This document shows positions 17,801 through 26,241 of a stretch of DNA of 64,000 bases, piece after piece; the stretch's first letter is position 1, and each line of letters starts with the position of its first letter. The position numbers and the translations under genes were made by a program. Below the pieces are notes generated by a model. That model made no database searches, was not told the DNA's origin, and saw only the letters and a list, made by a program, of their open reading frames with translations. The DNA comes from Marilutibacter penaei (GTDB lineage Bacteria > Pseudomonadota > Gammaproteobacteria > Xanthomonadales > Xanthomonadaceae), in the NCBI RefSeq assembly GCF_014145395.1, contig NZ_JACHTE010000008.1, positions 124,001 through 188,000 of the forward strand, given 5' to 3'.

Positions 17801-17926
17801 TGCCGGCTCCCTTGGCCCGCTGGCCGGGGAGACCCTTGCTCCACCGCGCCGGTCGCACGTCGGCTGCGCGTCGGGGGGCTGATCCGGCCGGGCGACCGCA
17901 CGGCCATCATCCACAAGGAAAACACC

Positions 17927-18373
17927 ATGCGTCATTACGAAGTCGTGTTCCTGGTCCATCCGGACCAGAGCGAGCAGGTCCCGGCCATGATCGAGCGCTA
18001 CAAGTCGCTGATCGAAGCCGGCGAGGGGACGATCCACCGCCTGGAAGACTGGGGCCGCCGCCAGTTGGCCTATCCGATCCAGAACCTGGTGAAGGCCCAC
18101 TACGTGCTGCTCAACATCGAATGCTCCCAGGCCGCCCTGAACGAGCTGGTCGATGGTTTCCGTTTCAACGACGCCGTGCTGCGCCACCTGGTCATGAAGC
18201 GCGACGAGGCCGACACCGAGCAGTCGCTGATCATGAAGTTCAAGGACGAGAAGGGCGACAAGCCGGAGCGTTCCGAGCGCCGTCGCCGCGATGACGACAG
18301 CAGCAACGACGACAGCGAAAGCAAGGACGCGGAGAAGTCCGATACGTCCGACGACAACGCTGAAACCGCCTGA
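17927..18373 (+). CDS. rpsF: 30S ribosomal protein S6
   Basis: 148 residues; ATG 17927 follows AAGGAA at a good distance. S6 binds 16S rRNA together with S18. The ferredoxin-like S6 core occupies residues 1-100: [14 protein letters not shown] at the start, [14 protein letters not shown], and HYVLLNIE. The last 40 residues are a low-complexity acidic/basic tail ([20 protein letters not shown]) longer than in E. coli S6 but ordinary for xanthomonads. First gene of rpsF-rpsR-rplI. Confidence 0.97.
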   Translation: MRHYEVVFLVHPDQSEQVPAMIERYKSLIEAGEGTIHRLEDWGRRQLAYPIQNLVKAHYVLLNIECSQAALNELVDGFRFNDAVLRHLVMKRDEADTEQSLIMKFKDEKGDKPERSERRRRDDDSSNDDSESKDAEKSDTSDDNAETA

Positions 18374-18398
18374 TCACGCCCTCTAGGAGCAGCGCACC

Positions 18399-18629
18399 AT
18401 GTCCAAGTTCTTTCGCCGCCGCAAGTTCTGCAAGTTCACCGCCGAGGGCGTGAAGGAGATCGATTACAAGGATCTCAACACCCTCCGCCAGTACCTCACC
18501 GAGACCGGCAAGATCGTTCCGAGCCGCGTCACGGGCACCAAGTCGAAGTACCAGCGCCAGCTGGCCACCGCCGTCAAGCGCGCGCGGTTCCTGGCCCTGA
18601 TCCCGTATACCGACAACCACAACGCCTGA
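18399..18629 (+). CDS. rpsR: 30S ribosomal protein S18
   Basis: 76 residues, full length. Binds the 30S platform as a partner of S6. Family marks are [11 protein letters not shown] at the N terminus, ITEID-type [35 protein letters not shown] and the closing [13 protein letters not shown]. Lies 25 bp after rpsF with an AGGAG ribosome site. Confidence 0.97.
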   Translation: MSKFFRRRKFCKFTAEGVKEIDYKDLNTLRQYLTETGKIVPSRVTGTKSKYQRQLATAVKRARFLALIPYTDNHNA

Positions 18630-18643
18630 GGGTCGACGCCGGC

Positions 18644-18673
18644 CCGGCAGATGGCCCCGTGGCCTCCTGCCGG
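18644..18673 (+). other. Stem-loop between rpsR and rplI
   Basis: CCGGCAG pairs with CTGCCGG, with an inner GGCC/GGCC helix and a CCGT loop. It lies in the 120-bp gap between rpsR and rplI and lacks a U-tract, so it could be an RNA processing or stabilising element rather than a strong terminator. Confidence 0.4.
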
Positions 18674-18749
18674 CCGCCGCCCCCCGCGTCTCGTCTTCGG
18701 ACAGCCCCTGCTGCGGGACCATGCCCGCTAACGAATACGGAGCAACACC

Positions 18750-19208
18750 ATGCAACTGATCCTCCTGCAGAACGTGCAGAACCTCGGCCGACTGGGTGAC
18801 AAGGTCACCGTGAAGCCGGGCTACGGCCGCAATTTCCTGGTCCCCCAGGGCAAGGCCGTGCCGGCGACCGAGGCCAACCTGGCCGAGTTCGAGGCGCGCC
18901 GCGCTGAATACGAAGCCAAGGCGCAGGCCGTCCTCGAGGGCGCCCAGTCCCGCCAGGCCAAGCTGGACGGCGCCGTCGTCAGCATCAAGGCCAATGCCGC
19001 CACCGAGGGCAAGCTGTACGGCTCGATCACCAACCGCGACATCGCCGAGGCGCTGACCCAGCAGATCGGCACCCCGGTCGAGAAGTCCGAGGTCGTGATG
19101 GGCGAAGGCTCGATCCGCCACATCGGCGAGTACGACGTGGTCGTGCACCTGCACGCCGATATCGACGTCGCGGTCAAGGTTGTCGTGGAGCCGGAAGCGA
19201 TCGGCTGA
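18750..19208 (+). CDS. rplI: 50S ribosomal protein L9
   Basis: 152 residues. Two-domain L9: N-terminal RNA-binding domain [19 protein letters not shown] with [13 protein letters not shown], the long connecting helix (about 40-75, [21 protein letters not shown]), and the C-terminal domain with [11 protein letters not shown] and [15 protein letters not shown]. Last gene of the S6 operon, followed by a rho-independent terminator. Confidence 0.97.
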   Translation: MQLILLQNVQNLGRLGDKVTVKPGYGRNFLVPQGKAVPATEANLAEFEARRAEYEAKAQAVLEGAQSRQAKLDGAVVSIKANAATEGKLYGSITNRDIAEALTQQIGTPVEKSEVVMGEGSIRHIGEYDVVVHLHADIDVAVKVVVEPEAIG

Positions 19209-19231
19209 TCGCCGCCCCCGGTGTCCACCCG

Positions 19232-19260
19232 ACAGGCGCCTCCGGGCGCCTGTTCTGTTT
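19232..19260 (+). terminator. Rho-independent terminator of the rpsF-rpsR-rplI operon
   Basis: Nine-base-pair stem ACAGGCGCC / GGCGCCTGT with a TCCG tetraloop, then TCTGTTT. It begins 24 bp after the rplI stop. Confidence 0.8.
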
Positions 19261-19336
19261 GGAACGCGGCATCTCGCCGGCAGGAGATCTCACCCTGTAA
19301 GACCCGTGGGTGCTATCCCGGGGGTGTCAGGCAAGG

Positions 19337-19366
19337 TTATCCACACCTGTCCACCTGTTACCCACA
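19337..19366 (+). promoter_or_regulatory. Cluster of DnaA-box-like sites upstream of dnaB
   Basis: A perfect DnaA box TTATCCACA at 19337-19345, a weak copy CTGTCCACC at 19347-19355 and a one-mismatch copy TTACCCACA at 19358-19366. All have the same orientation and are spaced 10-11 bp, one helical turn. They lie 105-134 bp before the dnaB start. They may bind DnaA and regulate dnaB; no AT-rich unwinding element is seen, so an origin is unlikely. Confidence 0.6.
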
Positions 19367-19470
19367 GGGTTGTCTGCAACCGCCTGCCGTCCCGCAGGGC
19401 TAGGATGCCCCACCTGCCATCCCGTGCGTCGCTCCCGTCGACGCCACCCTGCCTGGAGTGGACCCGCCAC

Positions 19471-20895
19471 ATGAATGCACGCCCCGGTTTCCGCAATGAG
19501 TCGCGTGGAGAAGGGCGCGGCGACAGGGGCCTGGATGCACGCGTCGACCAGCTGCGCGTCCCGCCACAGTCGATCGAAGCCGAACAGTCGGTCCTCGGCG
19601 GCCTGATGCTGGCGCCGGATGCCTACGATCGCGTCATCGACCACATCACGGAGAGCGACTTCTACCGGCGCGACCACCAGCTGATCTTCCGCGCCATTAA
19701 TGAGCTGGCGAAGAAAGGCAAGCCCTACGATGCCGTGACGCTGGGCGAGTGGTTCGATTCCATGGGCATGGGCGAGCAGGTCGCCGGCGGGGCCTATCTG
19801 ATCGAACTCGCCAGCACCACGCCTTCCGCCGCCAACATCCGTGCCTACGCCGAGATCGTCCGGGACAAGGCGATCCTGCGCCAGTTGATCGATGTCGGCA
19901 CCGGCATCGTCAACGACGGCTACCAGCCCGATGGACGCGACAGCAGCGAGATCCTCGACGAGGCCGAGCGGCAGGTGCTGGCCATCGCGCAAGCCAACAG
20001 CAGCGGCAAGGACGATTTCACCAGCGTCCACCAGGCCCTGACCGCCGCGTTCGACGAACTGCAGACGCGCTATGCCAATGGCGGCGGCATTACCGGGCTG
20101 CCGACCGGCTACACCGAATTCGACGAACTCACCGCTGGACTGCAGAAGACCGACCTGGTGATCCTGGCCGCGCGCCCGGCGATGGGCAAGACCACCCTGG
20201 CACTGAACATGGCCGAGTACGCCGCGTTCCGCAGCAAGCTGCCGGTGGCGGTGTTCTCGATGGAAATGTCGGCCAGCCAGCTGGCGATGCGCCTGATCTC
20301 CTCGGTGGGCCGCGTCAACGCCCAGCGCCTGCGGACGGGCCAGCTCGAGGACGAAGACTGGAGCCGGGTCACCAGCGCGATCCGCCAGCTGCGCGAGGTC
20401 AAGATCTTCATCGACGACGAGCCCGGCCTGTCGCCGACCAAGCTCGCCGCCAAGGCACGCCGCCTCAAGCGCGAGCACGGCCTGGGCCTGATCGTCATCG
20501 ACTACCTGCAGCTGATGTCGGTGCCCGGGAACAGCGAGAACCGCGCCACCGAGATCTCCGAGATCTCGCGCTCGCTGAAGGGCCTTGCAAAGGAACTCGA
20601 AGTACCGGTCATCGCGCTCTCGCAGCTGAACCGCTCGCTGGAGACGCGGACCGACAAGCGCCCGGTGATGGCCGACCTGCGCGAGTCGGGCGCCATCGAG
20701 CAGGACGCCGACATGATCGTCTTCATCTACCGCGACGAGTACTACAACAAGGAAAACTCGCCGGACAAGGGCCTCGCCGAAGTCATCATCGGCAAGCAGC
20801 GAAGCGGCCCGACGGGTTCGGTGAAGCTGAAGTTCTTCGGCGAGTACACCCGTTTCGACAACCTCGCTCACGACTCGATCGGCAGCTTCGAGTGA
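19471..20895 (+). CDS. dnaB: Replicative DNA helicase
   Basis: 474 residues from ATG 19471; the open frame extends further upstream but the family begins near here and GGAG lies before this ATG. Hexameric 5'-3' helicase of the replication fork. N-terminal helical domain (about 25-125, PPQSIEAEQSVLGGLM), linker helix (about 180-200), then the RecA-like ATPase with Walker A ARPAMGKTT (234-242), EMSASQLAMR, Walker B region LIVIDYLQLMS, and the arginine-finger/C-terminal part VIIGKQRSGPTGSVKLKF. Preceded by a DnaA-box cluster; alr follows after 36 bp, the dnaB-alr order common in gammaproteobacteria. Confidence 0.97.
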   Translation: MNARPGFRNESRGEGRGDRGLDARVDQLRVPPQSIEAEQSVLGGLMLAPDAYDRVIDHITESDFYRRDHQLIFRAINELAKKGKPYDAVTLGEWFDSMGMGEQVAGGAYLIELASTTPSAANIRAYAEIVRDKAILRQLIDVGTGIVNDGYQPDGRDSSEILDEAERQVLAIAQANSSGKDDFTSVHQALTAAFDELQTRYANGGGITGLPTGYTEFDELTAGLQKTDLVILAARPAMGKTTLALNMAEYAAFRSKLPVAVFSMEMSASQLAMRLISSVGRVNAQRLRTGQLEDEDWSRVTSAIRQLREVKIFIDDEPGLSPTKLAAKARRLKREHGLGLIVIDYLQLMSVPGNSENRATEISEISRSLKGLAKELEVPVIALSQLNRSLETRTDKRPVMADLRESGAIEQDADMIVFIYRDEYYNKENSPDKGLAEVIIGKQRSGPTGSVKLKFFGEYTRFDNLAHDSIGSFE

Positions 20896-20931
20896 CCCGG
20901 CGCGGTACCGCCTGACGTAGCATAGGCGGCG

Positions 20932-22116
20932 ATGCGATCCCCGTTGCCACCGGACCTCGAGACGCCCGCCGCGGAGACGATGTCCCGTGCGCTGGAGGAT
21001 CGTCCGACGCGCATCCGCGTCGACCTCGACGCGCTTTCCCACAACCTCGACCGCATCCGCCGGCATGTCGGCGTGCCGGTCATGGGCATCGTCAAGGCCA
21101 ATGGCTATGGGCATGGCCTGCTGCGGACCGCGCTTCACCTGCAGGCGCAGGGTATCGAACAACTGGGCGTGGCCTTCGTGGAGGAGGGTGTCGCGCTGCG
21201 GCGAGCCGGCATCACGGTGCCGATCCTGGTGCTGGGCGGCATCTTCGGCGACCAAGTCACCCAGTTCCTCGCCCACGACCTCGAGATCACCGTGTCGTCG
21301 GTGGACAAGCTCGGGCAGGTCGAGGCGACCGCGGCGGCCATGGGCCGTCCGGCCACGGTGCACCTCAAGATCGACACCGGAATGGAGCGCATTGGCGTGC
21401 ACAGTTACTCCGCCGGCCCGTTCATCGAGGCTGCGGTGGCGTCCCGCTGGTGCCGGATCAAGGGCGTCTACTCCCACCTGGCGTGTGCGGACGACCCCGA
21501 TTCGCCGATGACGACGCTGCAGCTGGAGCGCTTCCTCGACGCCTGTCGGCACTTCGAACGCCTGGGCGCGCCGATGCCCATCCGCCACATCGCCAACTCC
21601 GGTGGCGTCCTGCATTTCCGCGATACCTGGCTGGACATGGTGCGCCCCGGAATCCTGATGTACGGCGTGCGGCCGGACGTGACCGCGCTCGCGACGGTGG
21701 ACGTCCGGCCCGCCATGTCGCTCCTGTCCAAGGTGATCTATTTCAAGGTGGTCAAAGCCGGCAATCCCGTCAGCTATGGCGCGACCTGGGCACCCGAGTA
21801 CGACACGCGCGTGGTCACGATCCCCATCGGCTATGGCGACGGGTACCCGCGCGCACTTTCCTCACGGGGTGAAGTGCTGGTGCGGGGCCGGCGATTCCCG
21901 ATCGTCGGGCGCGTCTGCATGGACCAGCTCATGGTCGACATCGGCGGGTACAGCGCCTGGAATGAAGACGAGGCGGTGCTGGTCGGCACCCAGGGGGCGG
22001 AACGGATCAGCATGGAAGCGTTGGCCGCACGCGCGGGCATGATTCCCTACGAGCTGCTGGTCGGCCTTACCGATCGCATTCCGCGTACCTACGTCGGCGG
22101 TCGATCGCGTTCTTGA
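20932..22116 (+). CDS. alr: Alanine racemase
   Basis: 394 residues with a roughly 25-residue N-terminal extension over the usual start; a later Met (MSRALEDRP, residue 17, at 20980) is an alternative start. PLP enzyme producing D-alanine for peptidoglycan. The PLP lysine is K55 in GIVKANGYGHG. Other features: KIDTGMERIG, the YSHLACAD segment, HIANSGGVLH, RPGILMYG, the catalytic-tyrosine segment NPVSYGATW, and GRVCMDQLMVD near the C terminus. Directly downstream of dnaB and upstream of the photolyase. Confidence 0.95.
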   Translation: MRSPLPPDLETPAAETMSRALEDRPTRIRVDLDALSHNLDRIRRHVGVPVMGIVKANGYGHGLLRTALHLQAQGIEQLGVAFVEEGVALRRAGITVPILVLGGIFGDQVTQFLAHDLEITVSSVDKLGQVEATAAAMGRPATVHLKIDTGMERIGVHSYSAGPFIEAAVASRWCRIKGVYSHLACADDPDSPMTTLQLERFLDACRHFERLGAPMPIRHIANSGGVLHFRDTWLDMVRPGILMYGVRPDVTALATVDVRPAMSLLSKVIYFKVVKAGNPVSYGATWAPEYDTRVVTIPIGYGDGYPRALSSRGEVLVRGRRFPIVGRVCMDQLMVDIGGYSAWNEDEAVLVGTQGAERISMEALAARAGMIPYELLVGLTDRIPRTYVGGRSRS

Positions 22117-22171
22117 CCCCACGTTGGCAGGCACGGCTCCAGACTGCCGGCTCCTCCTTTCCGGAAACACG

Positions 22172-23626
22172 ATGAATCCCTCCTCGAGACCGCCTGTCGC
22201 CGTGGTGTGGTTCCGTAACGACCTGAGGCTGGCGGACAATCCCGCGCTCGCGGCCGCGGTGGACGCGGGCTATGCCGTCGTACCGGTGTATGTCCACGCC
22301 CCCGAGGAAGAAGGTGCCGGCGCCCCCGGCGCAGCCTCCGATGCGTGGCGCACCCGGTCCCTGCAACAGCTGGCCGGGAGCCTGGCACGGCGAGGAACCC
22401 CGTTGCGCATCTTCAAGGGCCCCGCGCTGGCCACGTTGAGGGCCGTGGTGGCGTCCACGGGGGCCAGCGCGATGTTCTGGAATCGGCGTTACGAGCCCGC
22501 GGTCGAGGCGCGGGATGCAAGGGTCAAACTGGCGCTGCGTGAGGACGGGCTCACGGTACGCAGTTTCAACGGCAGCCTGATGGTCGAACCCTGGAGCGTC
22601 GAGACCGGGCAGGGCACGCCTTATCGCGTCTTTACCCCTTATTGGCGATCGGCCCGGCCTCGGTGGCGCGAGCGTGAGCCGTGGCATGTGCCGGACCGCC
22701 TGCTCGCCTGCGACGAGGGCCCCTCGGGCATTCCCGTCGCGGCGCTCGGACTGCAACCCTCGCCCCGCTGGGACCGTACGTTCTGGGATGCATGGAATCC
22801 CGGCGAGGCAGGGGCCCACGAAGCCCTCGAGATCTTCCTCGAGGGGACACTGGATGGCTATGCCGACGGCCGCGACCGCCCGGCGCAGACGTCGACCTCC
22901 CGGCTCTCGCCCCACCTGCATTTCGGCGAGATCGCACCGTGGCGCATCCATGCTGCGGTGCATGCCGCCCGCTCGACGGCGCGCGAGCGTCACGTCGATA
23001 CCTTCGCGAAGGAACTTGGATGGCGCGAGTTCGCCCACCACCTGTTGCACCACTTCCCAGAAACCGTGTCGGCCAACTTCAATAAGCGTTTCGACGGCTT
23101 CCCCTGGCAGACACCCTCGTCGGAACAGTGGCGGCGCGTCGAGGAGGGACGCACCGGCATCCCCCTCGTCGATGCCGGACTTCGTGAGCTCTGGCACACC
23201 GGCTGGATGCACAATCGCGTGCGGATGGTCGTGGGCAGCTGCCTGACGAAGCATCTGCGCTGGCACTGGCAACACGGGGCGCGCTGGTTCTGGGACACGC
23301 TCGTCGACGCAGACCTCGCCAACAATACGCTCGGATGGCAGTGGGTCGCGGGGACCGGCGCCGATGCCGCACCGTATTTCCGGATTTTCAACCCTGCGAC
23401 ACAAGCCGCGCGTTTCGATCCCGACGGCATCTACATCGCCCGCTGGGTCCCCGAACTGGCGGGCATTCCGGCCAAGGCACGTTTCGCTCCGTGGCAGCAT
23501 CCCGACCTGCTGGACGAGCGATCCCGGACGTACCCGGCGCCGCTGGTGTCCTTGGCGGAAGGCAGGGAAGCCGCACTGGCCGCACTCGCAGCAAGCGCCC
23601 GCCGGAACCGCCCGTCCCGAAGCTGA
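22172..23626 (+). CDS. phr: Deoxyribodipyrimidine photolyase (class I)
   Basis: 484 residues from ATG 22172 (CCGGAAACAC before it). Light-driven repair of cyclobutane pyrimidine dimers using FADH- plus an antenna cofactor. N-terminal antenna domain starts VAVVWFRNDLRLADNPAL; MFWNRRYEP and YRVFTPYWR lie in the middle. The FAD domain shows TSTSRLSPHLHFGEI, ELGWREFAHHLL, then WQTPSSEQWRRVEEGRTGIPLVDAG, MHNRVRMVVGSCLTK, and the DADLANNTLGWQWVAGTGADAAPYFRIFNP signature split across residues 390-420. All FAD-pocket and tryptophan-wire regions look complete. Confidence 0.94.
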   Translation: MNPSSRPPVAVVWFRNDLRLADNPALAAAVDAGYAVVPVYVHAPEEEGAGAPGAASDAWRTRSLQQLAGSLARRGTPLRIFKGPALATLRAVVASTGASAMFWNRRYEPAVEARDARVKLALREDGLTVRSFNGSLMVEPWSVETGQGTPYRVFTPYWRSARPRWREREPWHVPDRLLACDEGPSGIPVAALGLQPSPRWDRTFWDAWNPGEAGAHEALEIFLEGTLDGYADGRDRPAQTSTSRLSPHLHFGEIAPWRIHAAVHAARSTARERHVDTFAKELGWREFAHHLLHHFPETVSANFNKRFDGFPWQTPSSEQWRRVEEGRTGIPLVDAGLRELWHTGWMHNRVRMVVGSCLTKHLRWHWQHGARWFWDTLVDADLANNTLGWQWVAGTGADAAPYFRIFNPATQAARFDPDGIYIARWVPELAGIPAKARFAPWQHPDLLDERSRTYPAPLVSLAEGREAALAALAASARRNRPSRS

Positions 23627-23711
23627 ACAGGGTGCATGGCCGTCACCCCTCGAAGACGCGAAGCGGGGTAGCGTGTCGGCCATTCATCCAGCCACCCGTG
23701 AGGTTCGACGC

Positions 23712-24419
23712 ATGAAGACCCCGTTTCGACTCGTTCTTGCCGCGGCCGTCGCCAGCAGCCTGGTGGCGGGCTGCGCGACCGGCGGAGGCTACAACGACCC
23801 GTACGGCCAGTACGGCCAGCCGCAGCAGCAGGACCCGCAGGGCATGAGCAACACCCAGAAGGGCGCCCTGATCGGTGCGCTCGCCGGCGTGGCCGCAGGC
23901 CTGCTCAGCGGCGACGATGCCACCGAACGCCGCCAGCGCGCGCTGGTGGGCCTGGGCGTGGGCGGCCTTGCCGGCGGTGCGATCGGCAATTACCAGGACC
24001 GGCAGGAGCGCGAACTGCGCGAGAGCATGCAGGGCACGGGCGTCGACGTGGTCCGCCAGGGCGACAACATCACGTTGAACATGCCGAGCAACATCACCTT
24101 CGACTTCGACAAGTCCGATCTCAAGCCGGCGTTCTACCCGGTCCTCGACCAGGTCGCCGAGACCTTGAAAGAGTACGACCAGACGATCATCGAAGTCGCG
24201 GGCCACACGGACAGCGTCGGCAGCGATGCCTACAACCAGCAACTCTCGGAGCGTCGTGCCCGTTCCGTGGGGGACTATCTGATGCAGGATGGCATCATGC
24301 GCGACCGCTTCATCCTTGTCGGTGCCGGCGAGGGACACCCGGTGGCCAGCAACGACACCGACGCCGGCCGCGCCCAGAACCGCCGCGTGGAGATCACACT
24401 GGTTCCAGTGCGTTCCTGA
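23712..24419 (+). CDS. OmpA-family outer-membrane lipoprotein
   Basis: 235 residues. Lipoprotein signal peptide with lipobox LVAGC and lipidated Cys21. A Gly/Gln/Tyr-rich linker follows (24-45), then a glycine-zipper region (about 50-93: GALIGALAGVAAGLLSG and VGLGVGGLAGGAIGNY). The C-terminal OmpA peptidoglycan-binding domain spans about 120-232: ITFDFDKSDLKPAFYPVL, VAGHTDSVGSDAYNQQLSERRA, and NRRVEITL. The conserved Asp and Arg (HTDS, ERRA) that contact diaminopimelate are present. It resembles YiaD/Pal-like envelope proteins. Followed by a strong terminator. Confidence 0.9.
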   Translation: MKTPFRLVLAAAVASSLVAGCATGGGYNDPYGQYGQPQQQDPQGMSNTQKGALIGALAGVAAGLLSGDDATERRQRALVGLGVGGLAGGAIGNYQDRQERELRESMQGTGVDVVRQGDNITLNMPSNITFDFDKSDLKPAFYPVLDQVAETLKEYDQTIIEVAGHTDSVGSDAYNQQLSERRARSVGDYLMQDGIMRDRFILVGAGEGHPVASNDTDAGRAQNRRVEITLVPVRS

Positions 24420-24463
24420 GGATCGAGGAACGCGTACGCACCTGGCAAGGAGCGACGCACGGG

Positions 24464-24492
24464 AAGGCCGCGCCCACGGACGCGGCCTTTTT
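24464..24492 (+). terminator. Rho-independent terminator after the OmpA-type gene
   Basis: AAGGCCGCG / CGCGGCCTT stem (9 bp) with an 8-nt loop and a run of five T at 24488-24492. It lies between convergent genes and may also stop transcripts from the minus-strand mgtC-like gene that ends at 24497. Confidence 0.85.
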
Positions 24493-24496
24493 CGTT

Positions 24497-24940
24497 TCAG
24501 CGCTCCAGCACGCGCAGGACGGTCAACACCACCAGGGTCAGCACTGTCGCTGCGATCGCCACCAGGTACACGCCCAGGCCCGTCGCCACCCCCAGCACCG
24601 CGACCATCAACAGGGAGGCGGCGGTGGTGATGCCCGCGATGGCGCCGTCGCCACGGCGCGAGAAGATGGTTCCGGCGCCGATGAATGCGACGCCCGCCAC
24701 CACCGCCTCGATCAGCCTGAGGGGGTCGATCTGCAGGCGCTCGCCGCCCCCATCGAATCCCCCCGACGTGATGGCCAGGCGACCTATGCCCACCAGCAGC
24801 GCCGATGCGCCGGCGACCAGCATGTGGGTACGGAAGCCCGCAGGCCGGTCCTTGAGCTCACGCTCGTATCCGACCGCTCCGCCCAGGAGCATCGCCAGTG
24901 CCACCTGGCCGACGACAAGCCATTGTGCGTTCCATTCCAT
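24497..24940 (-). CDS. MgtC/SapB-family membrane protein
   Basis: 147 residues from ATG 24940; a longer frame to 25060 has no family-like residues. Four to five hydrophobic helices, with the MgtC hallmark between the first two: LLGGAVGYERELKDRPAGFRTHMLV (residues 18-42, containing the conserved E-R and R-x-x-G-x-R-T). GAGTIFSRRGDGAIAGITTAASL follows, typical of the domain. The soluble C-terminal ACT-like domain of longer MgtC proteins is absent, so this is the short type. Family roles involve Mg2+ limitation survival or modulation of the F-ATPase or Mg2+ transport; the exact role is not deducible. Confidence 0.85.
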   Translation of the reverse strand: MEWNAQWLVVGQVALAMLLGGAVGYERELKDRPAGFRTHMLVAGASALLVGIGRLAITSGGFDGGGERLQIDPLRLIEAVVAGVAFIGAGTIFSRRGDGAIAGITTAASLLMVAVLGVATGLGVYLVAIAATVLTLVVLTVLRVLER

Positions 24941-25135
24941 GCGCGCAGGTTGAATGAAGCCAGGTAGAGACGCGGTCAAGATGCGTCGCGCACGGGGGGA
25001 CAGCCGGGGCGAGGCGGGTATGATGAACCGACCGATCCATACCGATACCGCGTACGCCATGTCCGATCCGCGCCATCATGACTGCCACGCCCGATCCGCT
25101 CCGGCCCCGTCCCACCCCGGATCCCTGCGTCGCGG

Positions 25136-26167
25136 ATGAACGGCATGCATGGACCCACGGACGCCGCCGCCCGTGACACGCCGGGACCCGGCAATACGTT
25201 GATTGCCGCGGACGTGGGGGGCACCCATGCCCGGCTCGCATGGGTCGATGCGCGCGGAGGCGAGGTCCTGCTGCACGGCTATCGTCGCTATGCCTGCGCG
25301 GAGTTCCCCAGTCTGGCGGCGATCCTCTCCGAGTTCATCGCCGAGCGGGAAGGGGCCGGGCCGACGCCCGAGGCCAGCATTGCGATCGCCGGGATGCTCG
25401 TGGGAGACGTCCTTGTCCACGCCAACCTGCCGTGGCCGGTCTCCGTCAGCGCGACCGCGGCCGAGGCGGGCCTCGCCAAACTGCGCCTCATCAACGATTT
25501 CGAAGCGATGGCCTGGGCCATTCCCAGCATCGACGTCCGCCAGGCGCGACGCATCTGCGGTCCGGAGATCGCGGTGCAACCCGGGCCGGCATTGATGATC
25601 GGGCCGGGGACGGGGTTCGGCGCCGCATTGCGGGTCCCCGGCAATCCACCCGTCGTGGTCGCCACGGAAGCGGGCCATGCCGGCCTGTCCGTGCGTGAGC
25701 CCCGCGAGATCGAGGTGCTGGCGGTCCTGATGGCACGCTGGACCCACGTGGGCAACGAGCGCCTGCTATCGGGACCCGGGCTGGTCAATGCCTACGAGGC
25801 CCTGTGCGAGATCGAGGGGCGATGCCCGTCGCTTGCGTCCCCCGCCGCCATCAGCCATGCAGCCGAGCAGGGCAACGACCCGCTCGCGGCGGAAGCCCTC
25901 TCCATGTTCTGCAACGTGCTGGCCAGCGTCGCCGGCGATCTTGCACTCACCTTCGGCGCCACGTCCGTGTATCTCGCCGGGGGCATCCCCGCGCAGATCG
26001 CGGACTACCTGCTGCGCGGCGACTTCGCCCATCGCTTCAGCGACAAGGGCGTGATGCGGGAAGTGCTGGCGCGCGTGCCGGTCTACCTGGTGGAGCATGG
26101 GCAACTGGGGTTGCAGGGTGCGGCGACCTGGTACCAGCAGCAGCGCTCGCTGGCCGCCTCCGGCTGA
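25136..26167 (+). CDS. glk: Glucokinase
   Basis: 343 residues. ATP-dependent phosphorylation of glucose to glucose-6-phosphate. Actin-like ASKHA fold with the phosphate-1 loop ADVGGTHARLAWVD (25-38), the glucose-binding segment LINDFEAMAWA (with the catalytic Asp in NDFEA), GPGTGFGAAL, and EAGHAGLSVREPREIEVL. It differs from ROK kinases in lacking the zinc CxCGxxGC motif. A TATGAT element at 25019-25024 could be the -10. Its gene ends at a terminator hairpin shared with ssrA. Confidence 0.92.
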   Translation: MNGMHGPTDAAARDTPGPGNTLIAADVGGTHARLAWVDARGGEVLLHGYRRYACAEFPSLAAILSEFIAEREGAGPTPEASIAIAGMLVGDVLVHANLPWPVSVSATAAEAGLAKLRLINDFEAMAWAIPSIDVRQARRICGPEIAVQPGPALMIGPGTGFGAALRVPGNPPVVVATEAGHAGLSVREPREIEVLAVLMARWTHVGNERLLSGPGLVNAYEALCEIEGRCPSLASPAAISHAAEQGNDPLAAEALSMFCNVLASVAGDLALTFGATSVYLAGGIPAQIADYLLRGDFAHRFSDKGVMREVLARVPVYLVEHGQLGLQGAATWYQQQRSLAASG

Positions 26168-26204
26168 CGAACCGTCCGGCGATGCCGGCACGCCCGCCAT
26201 GAAG

Positions 26205-26241
26205 AACGCCCCGGCCCGTGAGGGTCGGGGCGTTCGGTTTT
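26205..26241. terminator. Bidirectional terminator between glk and ssrA
   Basis: Twelve-base-pair stem AACGCCCCGGCC / GGTCGGGGCGTT (one G-U) with a 6-nt loop, followed on the plus strand by CGGTTTT. The last T is also the first base of the minus-strand tmRNA CCA end, so the U-tract for glk lies against the ssrA 3' terminus. Confidence 0.8.

Noticed and set aside
19209-19470. Chromosomal replication origin at the DnaA boxes
   Set aside because: Only about three boxes, no AT-rich unwinding element, and no dnaA/dnaN/gyrB nearby.
19327-21615. 762-codon minus-strand open frame opposite dnaB and alr
   Set aside because: Runs across two well-recognised genes and an intergenic terminator/DnaA-box region; composition is typical of antisense frames in GC-rich genomes.
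24954-25139. 61-codon open frame before glk ending at its ATG
   Set aside because: His/Arg/Pro-rich, no ribosome site or conserved pattern; more likely the glk leader.
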